Source: Pseudomonas sp. ANT_H4 (GTDB lineage Bacteria > Pseudomonadota > Gammaproteobacteria > Pseudomonadales > Pseudomonadaceae). Taken from it: a stretch of 64,000 nucleotides of DNA. Numbering within the stretch: position 1 is the first letter of the stretch; every line of letters begins with the position of its first letter. Below are positions 42,901 through 53,123 of this stretch, piece by piece. The position numbers and the translations under genes are program-made. The stretch covers positions 1 through 64,000 of the forward strand of contig NZ_VOBG01000023.1 in assembly GCF_008369295.1 (NCBI RefSeq), read 5' to 3'. The notes beneath the pieces are model-generated. The model was given only the letters and a program-made list of their open reading frames with translations. It was not told where the DNA came from and made no database searches.

Positions 42901-43015
42901 AAAAAAAAGACCCGGCCAAAGAGCCGGGTCAAAAACCGTGATTAGCCTGATGAGGAGATATTCCAAGAGTCCGACCTAAGGTCCCTTGGTTTATCGACTG
43001 ATCTCGCGACCAGCT
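42901..43015 (-). ncRNA. prrF: PrrF iron-responsive small RNA
   Basis: About 115 bases on the minus strand. It begins AGCTGGTCGCGAGATCAG, close to the known 5' end of PrrF RNAs, and contains the conserved core CTCCTCATCAGGCTAAT (about 42956-42940) that pairs with mRNAs of iron-using proteins such as sodB. It ends in a strong terminator: GACCCGGC/GCCGGGTC stem and eight T. The promoter (TTGACT, 16 bases, TATTAT) is covered by a Fur box. Under iron limitation it should repress non-essential iron enzymes through Hfq. Whether this is prrF1 or prrF2 cannot be told. Confidence 0.9.
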
Positions 43016-43021
43016 GCATGC

Positions 43022-43050
43022 AATAATAATCATTATCATTTGCAAGTCAA
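43022..43050 (-). promoter_or_regulatory. Fur-controlled promoter of prrF
   Basis: On the minus strand TTGACT (43050-43045), a 16-base spacer and TATTAT (43028-43023). The Fur box AATAATAATCATTATCATT (43022-43040) covers the spacer and -10. Expected start of RNA at about 43015. Confidence 0.88.
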
Positions 43051-43093
43051 ATGTTTTTATCAACCTGATAGAAATATTTGTCGTTGATGGCTT

Positions 43094-43456
43094 CTACGCG
43101 CTTGTCTGGTGGTCGGTTTTCCGAGCCGAGACTTGCAGTGTCCGTTCCAGCATGGCCCTGGCCATATCAATCAAATAAACCACCGAAAATACCAGGTCGC
43201 GGCTATTGCCGAGGGTGCCATTCGCCGATTCATAAGCCGTGGCGGCCGCGCTGCGCAGCAGGTCAGAGGCGTGGAGAAGGGCTTCTTCATCACTGACCTC
43301 GGCCTTGACTTCGAACAAGGTGCCATCGGTTACCGATTCGGTTACATCCGTTTTCAAGTAATAATCCAGCGCACGCTGGGCTGCACCGCTGCTGTGCAGG
43401 AAAAGCAGTTCATCTTCGTCGGGTGTAGAGGGCTGGTGGTCCGGGGACAGGGTCAT
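43094..43456 (-). CDS. Small helical protein of the DUF6124 type
   Basis: A 120-residue protein, acidic at its start (PDEDELLFLHS) and then helical (EEALLHASDLLRSAAATAYES...). It resembles the DUF6124 (formerly DUF3077) proteins of Pseudomonas, whose function is unknown. I chose the ATG at 43456; ribosome site is weak. Divergent from the S24-type repressor. Confidence 0.65.
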   Translation of the reverse strand: MTLSPDHQPSTPDEDELLFLHSSGAAQRALDYYLKTDVTESVTDGTLFEVKAEVSDEEALLHASDLLRSAAATAYESANGTLGNSRDLVFSVVYLIDMARAMLERTLQVSARKTDHQTSA

Positions 43457-43566
43457 GATGGGGGTGCTCTGGGTAGGGAGTGGAATGCCTGGACCCAATA
43501 GTAGTACGTATTGTATTTATGTCATTTGATTGATTACTACAAAGTGTTTATTGTGGGCCTGAGTAC

Positions 43567-43578
43567 ACAACGTATTGT
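43567..43578. promoter_or_regulatory. Candidate operator of the S24-type repressor
   Basis: ACAACGTATTGT is an inverted repeat (ACAA/TTGT) 8 bases before the repressor start codon. Related half-sites occur at 43506-43514 (ACGTATTGT) and at 43539-43554 (ACAA...TTGT). Likely autoregulation. Confidence 0.5.
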
Positions 43579-43585
43579 CGGCCCC

Positions 43586-44233
43586 ATGGATAAATGGATA
43601 GCGTTGGTCAAAACCAGCATGAAAGACCGCAAGGTCACACAGGATCAGCTTGCAGAGCGCTTGGGCATGTCCCAGGGCGGCGTCGGCCATTGGCTGAACA
43701 AACGCCGTATACCGAGCCTCGCCGACATGAATCGGGTGATCGAGGAGCTCGGCCTGGGGGTTCTCGAAGTCGCCTTGGTGATCCGCGAAAAGGCCACCGA
43801 GCCGGTTGAAGACGAGCAGTTGCCGGCCGAGAAATACAACCCGTATTTTCGTTATCCGGTGAGCGACTGGAAGGGCGTGGGCGAGGTTCGCGAAGAGCGC
43901 CCTGCCTATGGCGCTGCGCGCTTCGAGCTGACGGACTACCGCGCCCGCGGCGCTGCGTTCTGGCTGCAGGTGACAGGTGACGCGATGACCGCGCCCAGCG
44001 GTTTGAGCATCGGTGAAGGGATGATGATCCTGGTCGACCCGGCGATTGAAGCCGAGCCCGGCAAGCTGGTGGTCGCCCAATGGCCGGATGCCATCCAGGC
44101 GACCTTCCGCAAACTGATGGAGGAGAGCGGCCAGCTTTACCTGGTGCCGCTTAACCCGACCTATCCGAAATCCCTGTTCACCGATGAATGCCGGATCATC
44201 GGCGTAGTGGTACAGGCGACGGTGAAGTTCTAA
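43586..44233 (+). CDS. CI/PrtR-like repressor with S24 domain lacking the catalytic serine
   Basis: A 215-residue protein with an N-terminal Cro/CI helix-turn-helix (residues 17-55, TQDQLAERLGMSQGGVGHWLNKRRIPS) and a LexA/S24 domain (about 85-215). The serine of the usual GDSM motif is alanine here (A133 in VTGDAMTAP, codon GCG), while the lysine remains (K176). It should therefore not self-cleave in response to RecA. It may still bind DNA and dimerise. No prophage genes are next to it. Its stop codon overlaps the stop codon of liuD by three bases in convergent orientation. Confidence 0.85.
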   Translation: MDKWIALVKTSMKDRKVTQDQLAERLGMSQGGVGHWLNKRRIPSLADMNRVIEELGLGVLEVALVIREKATEPVEDEQLPAEKYNPYFRYPVSDWKGVGEVREERPAYGAARFELTDYRARGAAFWLQVTGDAMTAPSGLSIGEGMMILVDPAIEAEPGKLVVAQWPDAIQATFRKLMEESGQLYLVPLNPTYPKSLFTDECRIIGVVVQATVKF

Positions 44234-46185
44234 GCCTGCGCCTCCAGTTCTACCAGCGCGCTGCCTTCGCCGACCATTTCGCCTTCCTGGCAATACAGCG
44301 CCTTGACGATGCCGGCGTGGGGCGCCCGGATGCTGTGTTCCATTTTCATGGCCTCCAGCACCACCAACTGTGTGCCGGCCTCAACGGCCTGCCCGAGTTC
44401 CACCAGCACGCGCACGATGCTGCCATTCATCGGTGCGGTCAGGCCGCCTTGATGAGACTGGCTGGCCTCAACCGCGGCGATCGGATCAAACAGCCTCACG
44501 CTGTGCATCTCGCCGTCCCAGCGCAGAAAGAAACCCCCTTCGCCACGTACGGCGAGGTGCGAGCGCCGCACGCCTTGCTGGTCGATCAGCAACTGTTCGC
44601 CCCGCAGTTGCGGTGCGTGAACACTTTCTCGCAGCGTCACGAGGCGATCCTGGCCGTTGCAGCTCAAGTGCAGCGAGGTCTCGGCGGGTAAGCCTGCACG
44701 AAAGCCATTGCTGCGAGCCCAAGGCGAGCAAGAATCATCATCGCGTACCTTGGCAGGCTGACTCTGCATAAAACCATGGCCGGCGGCTTGCCAGAACTCA
44801 TCGCTCAATTCGCCGACGGCGGGCAGCAGGTCATCCTGATAGCGAGGAATAAACCCGGTATCCAGTTGCGCCGCCGCAAACGCCGGATGGCCGATGATAC
44901 GTCGCACAAACCCCAGGTTAGTCTTCAGCCCACCGATGGCGAACTCATCCAGCATGCTCAACAGTCGCAGGCGCGCCTGTTCGCGGTCCTCGCCCCAGGC
45001 AATCAGCTTGCCGAGCATAGGGTCGTAAAACGGCGAGACGCTATCGCCTTGCTCGACACCACTGTCAACCCTGCGGCCCGGCCCAGGCGCTGATTCACGG
45101 TACAGCGCCAGGTGCCCGGTGGCCGGCAGAAAATCATTGGCAGGGTCTTCGGCGTACAAGCGTACTTCAATGGCATGGCCGAGCAGCGGCACCTGCTCCT
45201 GGGTCATCGGCAACGGTTCGCCCTGAGCCACACGAATTTGCCAGGCCACCAGGTCAAGGCCGGTGATGGCCTCGGTCACCGGGTGCTCCACCTGCAGCCG
45301 TGTGTTCATTTCCATGAAGAAAAATTCGCCCCGTGCATCCAGCAAAAACTCCACGGTGCCAGCACCGATGTAGCCGATGGCCTGGGCCGCACGTACTGCA
45401 GATTCGCCCATGGCCTTGCGCAGCAAAGAGCTGAGACCAGGTGCTGGCGCTTCTTCGACGACCTTTTGATGACGGCGCTGGATCGAGCAGTCCCGCTCAT
45501 TGAGGTACAGGCAATGCCCCTGTTGATCGGCGAACACCTGGATCTCCACATGGCGCGGCTTGATCAGGTACTTCTCCACCAGCATCTGCGCGTTGCCAAA
45601 GGACGACAGGGCTTCACGCTGTGCCGAGGCCAGGGCTTCGGCCAGTTGGCTGACGTCTTCGACCACCTTCATGCCCTTGCCACCACCACCGGCGGTGGCC
45701 TTGAGCAGCACCGGGTAACCAATGCGTTCGGCCGCTTCGCGAAAGGTTGCCAGGTCCTGTGCTTCGCCATGGTAGCCGGGCACCAACGGCACCCCGGCGG
45801 TTTCCATCAAGGCCTTGGCAGCGGATTTGCTGCCCATGGCATCGATGGCCGAGGCGGGCGGGCCGAGGAAGATCAAACCGGCCGCTTCAATCGCGCGAGC
45901 AAATCCGGCATTTTCCGACAGAAAGCCATAACCGGGATGAATCGCCTGGGCACCACTGGCCTTGGCCGCAGCGATCAGTTTGTCGATTTGCAGGTAGCTG
46001 TCAGCAGCCTTGCTGCCGCCCAGGTCGACGCGGATATCGGCCTCGCGGCTGTGGCGGGCGTCGCGGTCGGTAGCGCTGTGGACGGCGACCGTGGTCAGTC
46101 CCAACGATTTGGCCGTGCGCATGACCCGGCAAGCAATTTCGCCGCGATTGGCCACCAGCACGGTAGTGAGAACAGGTGAACTCAT
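44230..46185 (-). CDS. liuD: Methylcrotonyl-CoA carboxylase, biotin-carrying alpha subunit
   Basis: A 651-residue protein with biotin carboxylase (start TVLVANRGEIACRVMRTAKSLG, then ATP-grasp with GGGGKGMKVV) and a C-terminal biotinyl domain (lysine K614 in EAMKMEH). With LiuB it carboxylates 3-methylcrotonyl-CoA in leucine breakdown. The ATG at 46185 overlaps the stop of liuC by four bases (ATGA); AGGAG lies eight bases upstream. Last gene of liuABCD. Confidence 0.95.
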   Translation of the reverse strand: MSSPVLTTVLVANRGEIACRVMRTAKSLGLTTVAVHSATDRDARHSREADIRVDLGGSKAADSYLQIDKLIAAAKASGAQAIHPGYGFLSENAGFARAIEAAGLIFLGPPASAIDAMGSKSAAKALMETAGVPLVPGYHGEAQDLATFREAAERIGYPVLLKATAGGGGKGMKVVEDVSQLAEALASAQREALSSFGNAQMLVEKYLIKPRHVEIQVFADQQGHCLYLNERDCSIQRRHQKVVEEAPAPGLSSLLRKAMGESAVRAAQAIGYIGAGTVEFLLDARGEFFFMEMNTRLQVEHPVTEAITGLDLVAWQIRVAQGEPLPMTQEQVPLLGHAIEVRLYAEDPANDFLPATGHLALYRESAPGPGRRVDSGVEQGDSVSPFYDPMLGKLIAWGEDREQARLRLLSMLDEFAIGGLKTNLGFVRRIIGHPAFAAAQLDTGFIPRYQDDLLPAVGELSDEFWQAAGHGFMQSQPAKVRDDDSCSPWARSNGFRAGLPAETSLHLSCNGQDRLVTLRESVHAPQLRGEQLLIDQQGVRRSHLAVRGEGGFFLRWDGEMHSVRLFDPIAAVEASQSHQGGLTAPMNGSIVRVLVELGQAVEAGTQLVVLEAMKMEHSIRAPHAGIVKALYCQEGEMVGEGSALVELEAQA

Positions 46186-46988
46186 GAACGCGGCTCCTGG
46201 GATTGCCAGCTGGGCGGACGTTTTTGCAGAAAGGCTCGCAAGCCTTCCTGGCCTTCGGCGCTGACGCGGATGCGCGAGATGGAGTTTTCGCAATAGCGCC
46301 GTAGCGCTGGGGTAAGTGCGCCGTGAGCGACTTCGCGCAGCAAGTCTTTGCTGGCACGCATCGCCGCCGGGCTGTTGAGCAGCAGGTTGGCGATCCACTG
46401 TTCAACCTGATGATCCAGTTCGGCTGGCGGATAACTTTCCGCCAACAGGCCGATTTCCCGCGCGCGCTCACCACTGAACCGCTCGGCAGTCAGGGCATAA
46501 CGGCGGGCTGCACGCTCACCGATGGCCTGAACCACAAACGGGCTGATGACCGCTGGCGCCAGGCCAATGCGCACTTCCGACAGACAGAACTGCGCGTCAT
46601 TGGTGCCAATGGCCATGTCACAGCAACTGATCAAACCGAGGGCGCCACCGTAGGCTGCGCCTTGAACCACTGCCAGCGTCGGGATCTTCAGCTTGGCCAG
46701 GTTGTACATCAGCTCTGCCAGTTCCCGGGCGTCATCCAGGTTGGTGTGGTAATCCAGCTCGGCCGACTGTTGCATCCAGGCCAGGTCGGCGCCGGCGCTG
46801 AAGTGCTTGCCACGGCCGCGCAGTACCAGAAAGCGCAGGGTGGGATCACCCTGGACGTGGTCCAGGGCAATGATCAGTTCGCGGATCATTTCGGCGTTGA
46901 AGGCATTGTTTTTGTGTTCTCGACTCAGCCACAGGGTGGCGAAGCCACGGGCGTCGGTAACCAGTTCGAGAGTGTTGAAATCGCTCAT
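46182..46988 (-). CDS. liuC: 3-methylglutaconyl-CoA hydratase (enoyl-CoA hydratase family)
   Basis: A 268-residue crotonase-fold enzyme adding water to 3-methylglutaconyl-CoA. The oxyanion-hole segments FSAGADLAWMQ and GAAYGGALGLISCCDMAI are present. I chose MSDFNTLELVTD at 46988 as it fits the family start; a run of 20 extra residues upstream overlaps liuB and is unlikely. Third gene of the liu operon. Confidence 0.93.
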   Translation of the reverse strand: MSDFNTLELVTDARGFATLWLSREHKNNAFNAEMIRELIIALDHVQGDPTLRFLVLRGRGKHFSAGADLAWMQQSAELDYHTNLDDARELAELMYNLAKLKIPTLAVVQGAAYGGALGLISCCDMAIGTNDAQFCLSEVRIGLAPAVISPFVVQAIGERAARRYALTAERFSGERAREIGLLAESYPPAELDHQVEQWIANLLLNSPAAMRASKDLLREVAHGALTPALRRYCENSISRIRVSAEGQEGLRAFLQKRPPSWQSQEPRS

Positions 46989-47004
46989 GGGGTGCAGCTC
47001 CATT

Positions 47005-48612
47005 TCACATGCGGAACACGCCGAAGCGGCTCGGCTCGATGGGGGCATTCAGCGAGGCAGACAGGGCCAGGGCCAGCACGTCGCGGGTCTGCAACGGGTC
47101 GATGACGCCGTCGTCCCACAGGCGAGCGCTGGAGTAATAGGGATGGCCCTGGGTCTCATATTGGTCGAGGATCGGTTGCTTGATGTTGGTCTCTTCCTGG
47201 GCACTGAACGGCTGGCCACTGCGCTCTGCCTGCTCTCGCTTGACCTGCACCAGCACGCCGGCCGCCTGTTCGGCACCCATCACGCCAATCCGCGCGTTGG
47301 GCCACATCCACAAGAAGCGCGGGTCATAGGCGCGACCGCACATCCCATAGTTCCCGGCGCCAAAGCTGCCACCGATGATTACTGTGAATTTCGGCACCTT
47401 GGCACACGCCACGGCCGTCACCAGTTTGGCGCCGTGCTTGGCGATGCCGCCGGCCTCGTACTTCTGGCCGACCATAAACCCGGTGATGTTTTGCAAAAAC
47501 AGCAGGGGAATTCCACGCTGGCAGGCCAGCTCGATAAAGTGCGCGCCTTTTTGTGCAGCCTCGGCGAAGAGGATGCCGTTGTTGGCCAGGATCGCAATCG
47601 GGTAGCCGTGCAAGTGGGCGAAACCACACACTAGGGTGGTGCCGAACAGTGCTTTGAATTCATCGAACACCGAACCGTCCACCAGCCGGGCGATGACTTC
47701 GCGCACATCGAATGGCTGCTTGGCGTCGGCCGGAATTACCCCATACAACTCATCGCTGCCATAGAGCGGCGGCACAGGTGTGCGCTGCTGCAACTGACCC
47801 TGTTTATGCCAGTTGAGGTTGGCCACGCTACGGCGGGCCAAGGCCAGCGCATGTTCGTCGCTGTCGGCATAGTGGTCGGCCACACCGGAAATCTTGCAAT
47901 GCACATCGGCGCCGCCCAGGTCTTCGGCGCTGACTACTTCACCAGTGGCGGCCTTCACCAGCGGCGGGCCGGCCAGGAAAATGGTGGCTTGCTGGCGGAC
48001 CATGATCGCTTCGTCCGCCATGGCCGGCACATAAGCACCGCCAGCGGTACAGGAACCCATGACCACCGCGATTTGCGGGATGCCCTGGGCACTCATGTTG
48101 GCCTGGTTGAAGAAGATCCGCCCGAAGTGCTCGCGATCGGGAAACACCTCATCCTGGCGCGGCAGGTTGGCGCCGCCCGAATCCACCAGATAGATGCAAG
48201 GCAGGCGGTTCTGCTCTGCGATGGTCTGGGCGCGCAGGTGTTTTTTGACCGTCAGCGGGTAGTAGGAGCCGCCTTTCACCGTGGCGTCGTTGGCGACGAT
48301 CATGCACTCGACGCCTTCGACGCGGCCAATCCCGGCAATCACGCCAGCGGCTGGCACGTCTTCGCCATATACCTGGTAGGCGGCCAGTTGGCTGAGTTCA
48401 AGAAACGCTGAACCGGGGTCGAGTAAACGATTGATACGCTCGCGAGGCAGCAGTTTGCCACGGGAGGTATGGCGCTCCTGGGCCTTGGCGCCGCCGCCTT
48501 GCTGTACCTGGGCGAGCAGGGTGTGCAGGGCGTCGACCTGTTTGAGCATCGCCGCGCTGTTAGCGGCAAATTCCGCCGAGCGCGGGTTGAGTTGGGTGTG
48601 CAGGGTTGCCAT
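47005..48612 (-). CDS. liuB: Methylcrotonyl-CoA carboxylase, beta (carboxyltransferase) subunit
   Basis: A 535-residue carboxyltransferase with two crotonase-like halves: YLVDSGGANLPRQDEVFPD with GSCTAGGAYVPAM in the first, and GFMVGQKYEAGGIAKHGAK with GSFGAGNYGMCGRAYDP in the second. The start at 48612 (MATLHTQLNPRSAEF) is the family start. It overlaps no neighbour: liuA ends at 48626, 13 bases upstream. Confidence 0.95.
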   Translation of the reverse strand: MATLHTQLNPRSAEFAANSAAMLKQVDALHTLLAQVQQGGGAKAQERHTSRGKLLPRERINRLLDPGSAFLELSQLAAYQVYGEDVPAAGVIAGIGRVEGVECMIVANDATVKGGSYYPLTVKKHLRAQTIAEQNRLPCIYLVDSGGANLPRQDEVFPDREHFGRIFFNQANMSAQGIPQIAVVMGSCTAGGAYVPAMADEAIMVRQQATIFLAGPPLVKAATGEVVSAEDLGGADVHCKISGVADHYADSDEHALALARRSVANLNWHKQGQLQQRTPVPPLYGSDELYGVIPADAKQPFDVREVIARLVDGSVFDEFKALFGTTLVCGFAHLHGYPIAILANNGILFAEAAQKGAHFIELACQRGIPLLFLQNITGFMVGQKYEAGGIAKHGAKLVTAVACAKVPKFTVIIGGSFGAGNYGMCGRAYDPRFLWMWPNARIGVMGAEQAAGVLVQVKREQAERSGQPFSAQEETNIKQPILDQYETQGHPYYSSARLWDDGVIDPLQTRDVLALALSASLNAPIEPSRFGVFRM

Positions 48613-48625
48613 GGCGCGCGCTCCG

Positions 48626-49789
48626 TTAGCGGGTTTCGTTAAACAGTTCGCGACCAATCAACATGCGACGAATCTCACTGGTGCCCGCACCGATTTCATA
48701 CAGCTTGGCGTCGCGCAACAGGCGGCCAGCCGGGAACTCGTTAATGTAGCCGTTACCGCCCAGAATCTGGATCGCATCGAGGGCCATTTGCGTGGCGCGT
48801 TCGGCGCTGTAGAGGATTACCCCAGCGGCGTCCTTGCGGGTGGTTTCGCCGCGCTCGCAGGCCTGAGCCACGGCGTACAGGTAGGCACGGCTGGCGTTGA
48901 GCTGGGTGTACATGTCAGCGACTTTGCCCTGGATCAGCTGGAATTCGCCGATGCTCTGGCCAAATTGCTTACGGTCGTGGATGTAAGGGACGACTACGTC
49001 CATGCACGCCTGCATGATCCCGGTGGGGCCGCCAGACAGCACCACACGCTCGTAGTCCAGGCCGCTCATCAACACCCGCACGCCGCCGTCGAGCTTGCCC
49101 AACAGGTTTTCTTCCGGCACTTCGACGTCATCGAAAAACAGCTCGCAGGTGTTGGAGCCGCGCATACCCAGCTTGTCGAACTTGTTACTGCGGCTGAAGC
49201 CTTTCCAGTCGCGTTCGACGATAAATGCGCTGATGCCGTGGGCACCTTTTGCCAGGTCGGTCTTGGCGTAGATCACGTAGGTGTTGGCGTCGGGGCCGTT
49301 GGTGATCCAGGTCTTGCTGCCATTGAGCACGTAGTGATCGCCGCGTTTATCGGCACGCAGCTTCATCGACACCACGTCAGAACCGGCATTCGGCTCGCTC
49401 ATGGCAAGGGCGCCGACGTGCTCGCCGCTGATCAGCTTGGGCAGGTATTTGGTTTTCTGTTCGTGGCTGCCGTTGCGGTTGATCTGGTTGACACAGAGGT
49501 TGGAGTGGGCGCCATAGGACAGCGCCACCGACGCCGAGCCCCGGCTGATTTCTTCCATGGCCACCACGTGGGCGAGGTAACCCAGGCCGGCGCCGCCGTA
49601 TTCTTCTGGCACGGTAATGCCCAAGAGGCCCATGTCACCAAACTTGCGCCACATGTCTACGGGGAACAGGTTATCGATGTCGATCTGCGCTGCCCTTGGT
49701 GCCAGTTCCTTGGCCACAAAGGACTGCACCTGGTCACGCAGCATGTCGATGGTTTCACCAAGGGCGAAGTTCAGGGAGGGGTAACTCAT
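48626..49789 (-). CDS. liuA: Isovaleryl-CoA dehydrogenase
   Basis: A 387-residue FAD acyl-CoA dehydrogenase oxidising isovaleryl-CoA. The base E247 lies in DYERVVLSGGP, the position used by isovaleryl-CoA dehydrogenases rather than the later site used by most relatives. First gene of liuABCD. Two LiuR boxes lie in its promoter region (49850-49863 and 49893-49907). Confidence 0.95.
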   Translation of the reverse strand: MSYPSLNFALGETIDMLRDQVQSFVAKELAPRAAQIDIDNLFPVDMWRKFGDMGLLGITVPEEYGGAGLGYLAHVVAMEEISRGSASVALSYGAHSNLCVNQINRNGSHEQKTKYLPKLISGEHVGALAMSEPNAGSDVVSMKLRADKRGDHYVLNGSKTWITNGPDANTYVIYAKTDLAKGAHGISAFIVERDWKGFSRSNKFDKLGMRGSNTCELFFDDVEVPEENLLGKLDGGVRVLMSGLDYERVVLSGGPTGIMQACMDVVVPYIHDRKQFGQSIGEFQLIQGKVADMYTQLNASRAYLYAVAQACERGETTRKDAAGVILYSAERATQMALDAIQILGGNGYINEFPAGRLLRDAKLYEIGAGTSEIRRMLIGRELFNETR

Positions 49790-49849
49790 GACGGGGCACC
49801 TTTACGCTTTATTTTTGTGGGAGTTGATTGCCCGGCCGGGCACTCACCT

Positions 49850-49863
49850 TTACGTTAACGTAA
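49850..49863. promoter_or_regulatory. LiuR operator 1 (liuA side)
   Basis: TTACGTTAACGTAA, a perfect palindrome matching the binding motif of LiuR (MerR family). It lies 60 bases upstream of liuA, between the divergent liuA and AMP-binding ligase genes. Confidence 0.85.
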
Positions 49864-49892
49864 GCTTGCCTTGCGCGACTGTCAATCGTAGC

Positions 49893-49907
49893 TTACGTTA
49901 ACGTCAA
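49893..49907. promoter_or_regulatory. LiuR operator 2 (ligase side)
   Basis: TTACGTTAACGTCAA, one change from the palindrome, 54 bases upstream of the AMP-binding ligase. The two boxes are about 43 bases apart, four helical turns, so one LiuR pair may regulate both directions. Confidence 0.85.
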
Positions 49908-49961
49908 GCTCGCGCCTGCCTGGCGCACCGTCCACCTACAAAAAAGACAATAGGGGTCGTT

Positions 49962-51644
<1,683 letters not shown>

Positions 51645-51679
51645 TGCAGGGGTGGGCTGTTTCCTGAAGCCCAGACAGC

Positions 51680-52054
51680 ACAAAGGGGAGCCGAGGCTCC
51701 CCTTTAATTTGTTGTTACGTGCTCTTTTTTTATTATTGAGGGGCGGTCTATTGTTGTTTTTAGCAACCGTGGCCCTTTACTGCTGTTTTTGGCGACCCCC
51801 ATCCGGGGTCAAGAGCAAACGTATTTTTTTGAGCGCTGATCTGCTTCTTCGCACGCGATCCAACCAGTGGGTAGCTACCTTGAGGTAGTTTTATTGTTCT
51901 CTGCCCGGTTGCGAGTGGCGGCATGTGCCGTACCCTGCGAAGCACATCTTCTCCAAAAAAATCTGTTAGCTGCGTCTCTGCCGTGTTGTTTTTGTTATGT
52001 CAGAGTCGTTACGTCTTATTTTTATTGGGTTTGCTACGTTTTATTCTTGTTATG
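51680..52054 (-). ncRNA. crcY: CrcY/CrcZ-type small RNA titrating Hfq/Crc
   Basis: A 375-base region without a protein gene. On the minus strand it is A-rich and holds at least four perfect catabolite-activity motifs (AAYAAYAA) at 51898-51891, 51758-51751, 51737-51730 and 51716-51709, and several near matches. Upstream lie a sigma-54 promoter and a TGTTAC/GTAACA repeat as bound by CbrB. A stem (AAAGGGGAGCC/GGCTCCCCTTT, 51682-51705) ends it. These are the marks of the Crc family RNAs. The place beside liuE (mvaB) is where I recall crcY of P. putida, so I use that name, but CrcX is possible. The RNA would relieve carbon catabolite repression. Confidence 0.87.
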
Positions 52055-52065
52055 CCATAGAGATA

Positions 52066-52080
52066 GCAGAAGCCGTGCCA
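52066..52080 (-). promoter_or_regulatory. Sigma-54 promoter of the CrcY RNA
   Basis: On the minus strand TGGCACGGCTTCTGC, with GG at -24 and GC at -12, agrees with the sigma-54 consensus. Predicted RNA start is about 52054. Confidence 0.85.
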
Positions 52081-52161
52081 ACTTTTTAAATTCCTTTAAA
52101 ATCAATAGGTTGGTTTTTTTAAGAAAATATCTTTCAGTAAATGCGACAGAATATGTTCCCT

Positions 52162-52191
52162 TGTTACTCGATGTGTATCCGTGCGGTAACA
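52162..52191. promoter_or_regulatory. CbrB-type upstream activating repeat
   Basis: TGTTAC (52162-52167) and GTAACA (52186-52191) form an inverted repeat with an 18-base spacer, 82-111 bases upstream of the sigma-54 promoter. This is the expected layout for CbrB binding. It lies just downstream of the liuE stop codon. Confidence 0.72.
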
Positions 52192-52211
52192 CATCTGCAC
52201 AGATGCGGTAC

Positions 52212-53111
52212 TCAACCTCCACTGCGCGCCTTGGCTACCCGCGATCCGGTCGGGCGGCCCAATACCGTACAAATCTGCTGGCCGGCCAGCAGCAGTTGAT
52301 CCAAATCGATTCCGGTCTCGATACCCAGGCCATTGAGCAGGTACAGCACGTCCTCAGTGGCGACGTTACCGCTGGCGCCCTTGGCATAGGGGCAGCCGCC
52401 GAGGCCGGCGATAGAGCTGTCGAACACCTGGATGCCTTCCTGCAAGCTGGCGTAGACATTGGCGATGGCTTGGCCATAGGTATCGTGGAAGTGCCCAGCG
52501 AGCTTGTCCCTCGGCACTTGAGCGCCCACCACCTCAAACATTCGTCGCGTAGCGCCCGCAGTGCCGGTGCCGATGGTGTCTCCCAGGGACACTTCATAAC
52601 AGCCCATGGCATACAGCTCACGGGCGACGGCTGCCACCTGTTCCGGCGCGATCTGGCCTTCGTACGGGCAGCCCAGCACACAAGACACGTAACCGCGCAC
52701 AGTGATTCCATGTTGTTTTGCCGACGCCATGATCGGTGCGAACCGCTCCAGGCTTTCGCTGATGGAGCAGTTGATATTGCGCTGGGAAAACGCCTCGGAC
52801 GCCGCCGCGAACACCGCGACCTCCTTGACCCCGGCCGCCATCGCGTCCTCGAATCCCCGCAGGTTCGGCGCCAGCGCGCCATAGGTCACGCCAGGTTTGC
52901 GCTGTATTCGGGCAAATACCTCGGAGGAGCCTGCCATCTGCGGCACCCATTTGGGTGAGACGAAACTGCCCACTTCGATATAGCCCAGGCCGGCAGCGCT
53001 TAGGGCGTCTACCAGCCGGACCTTGTCGTCGACACTGATGGGCTGCGCTTCGTTTTGCAGACCGTCGCGTGGGCCGACTTCTACCAGGCGTACATGAGAA
53101 GGAAGAGACAT
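52212..53111 (-). CDS. liuE: Hydroxymethylglutaryl-CoA lyase
   Basis: A 299-residue metal-dependent TIM barrel splitting HMG-CoA into acetyl-CoA and acetoacetate, the last step of leucine breakdown. The catalytic signature SIAGLGGCPYAKGASGN (active-site Cys) and EVGPRDGLQNE (metal Asp) are present. It follows liuR by 12 bases as one operon. In this strain it is separated from liuABCD by the ligase and CrcY. Also called mvaB. Confidence 0.95.
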   Translation of the reverse strand: MSLPSHVRLVEVGPRDGLQNEAQPISVDDKVRLVDALSAAGLGYIEVGSFVSPKWVPQMAGSSEVFARIQRKPGVTYGALAPNLRGFEDAMAAGVKEVAVFAAASEAFSQRNINCSISESLERFAPIMASAKQHGITVRGYVSCVLGCPYEGQIAPEQVAAVARELYAMGCYEVSLGDTIGTGTAGATRRMFEVVGAQVPRDKLAGHFHDTYGQAIANVYASLQEGIQVFDSSIAGLGGCPYAKGASGNVATEDVLYLLNGLGIETGIDLDQLLLAGQQICTVLGRPTGSRVAKARSGG

Positions 53112-53123
53112 GGGGATTACCTT

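Noticed and set aside
42766..42966. A 66-codon minus-strand frame over the prrF terminator
   Set aside because: It overlaps the terminator and core of PrrF, has no ribosome site and no similarity that I know.
51867..52958. A long plus-strand reading frame (363 codons) across the CrcY promoter and liuE
   Set aside because: It lies antisense to liuE over most of its length, its first part is the A/T-rich CrcY region, and it has no recognisable domain or ribosome site.
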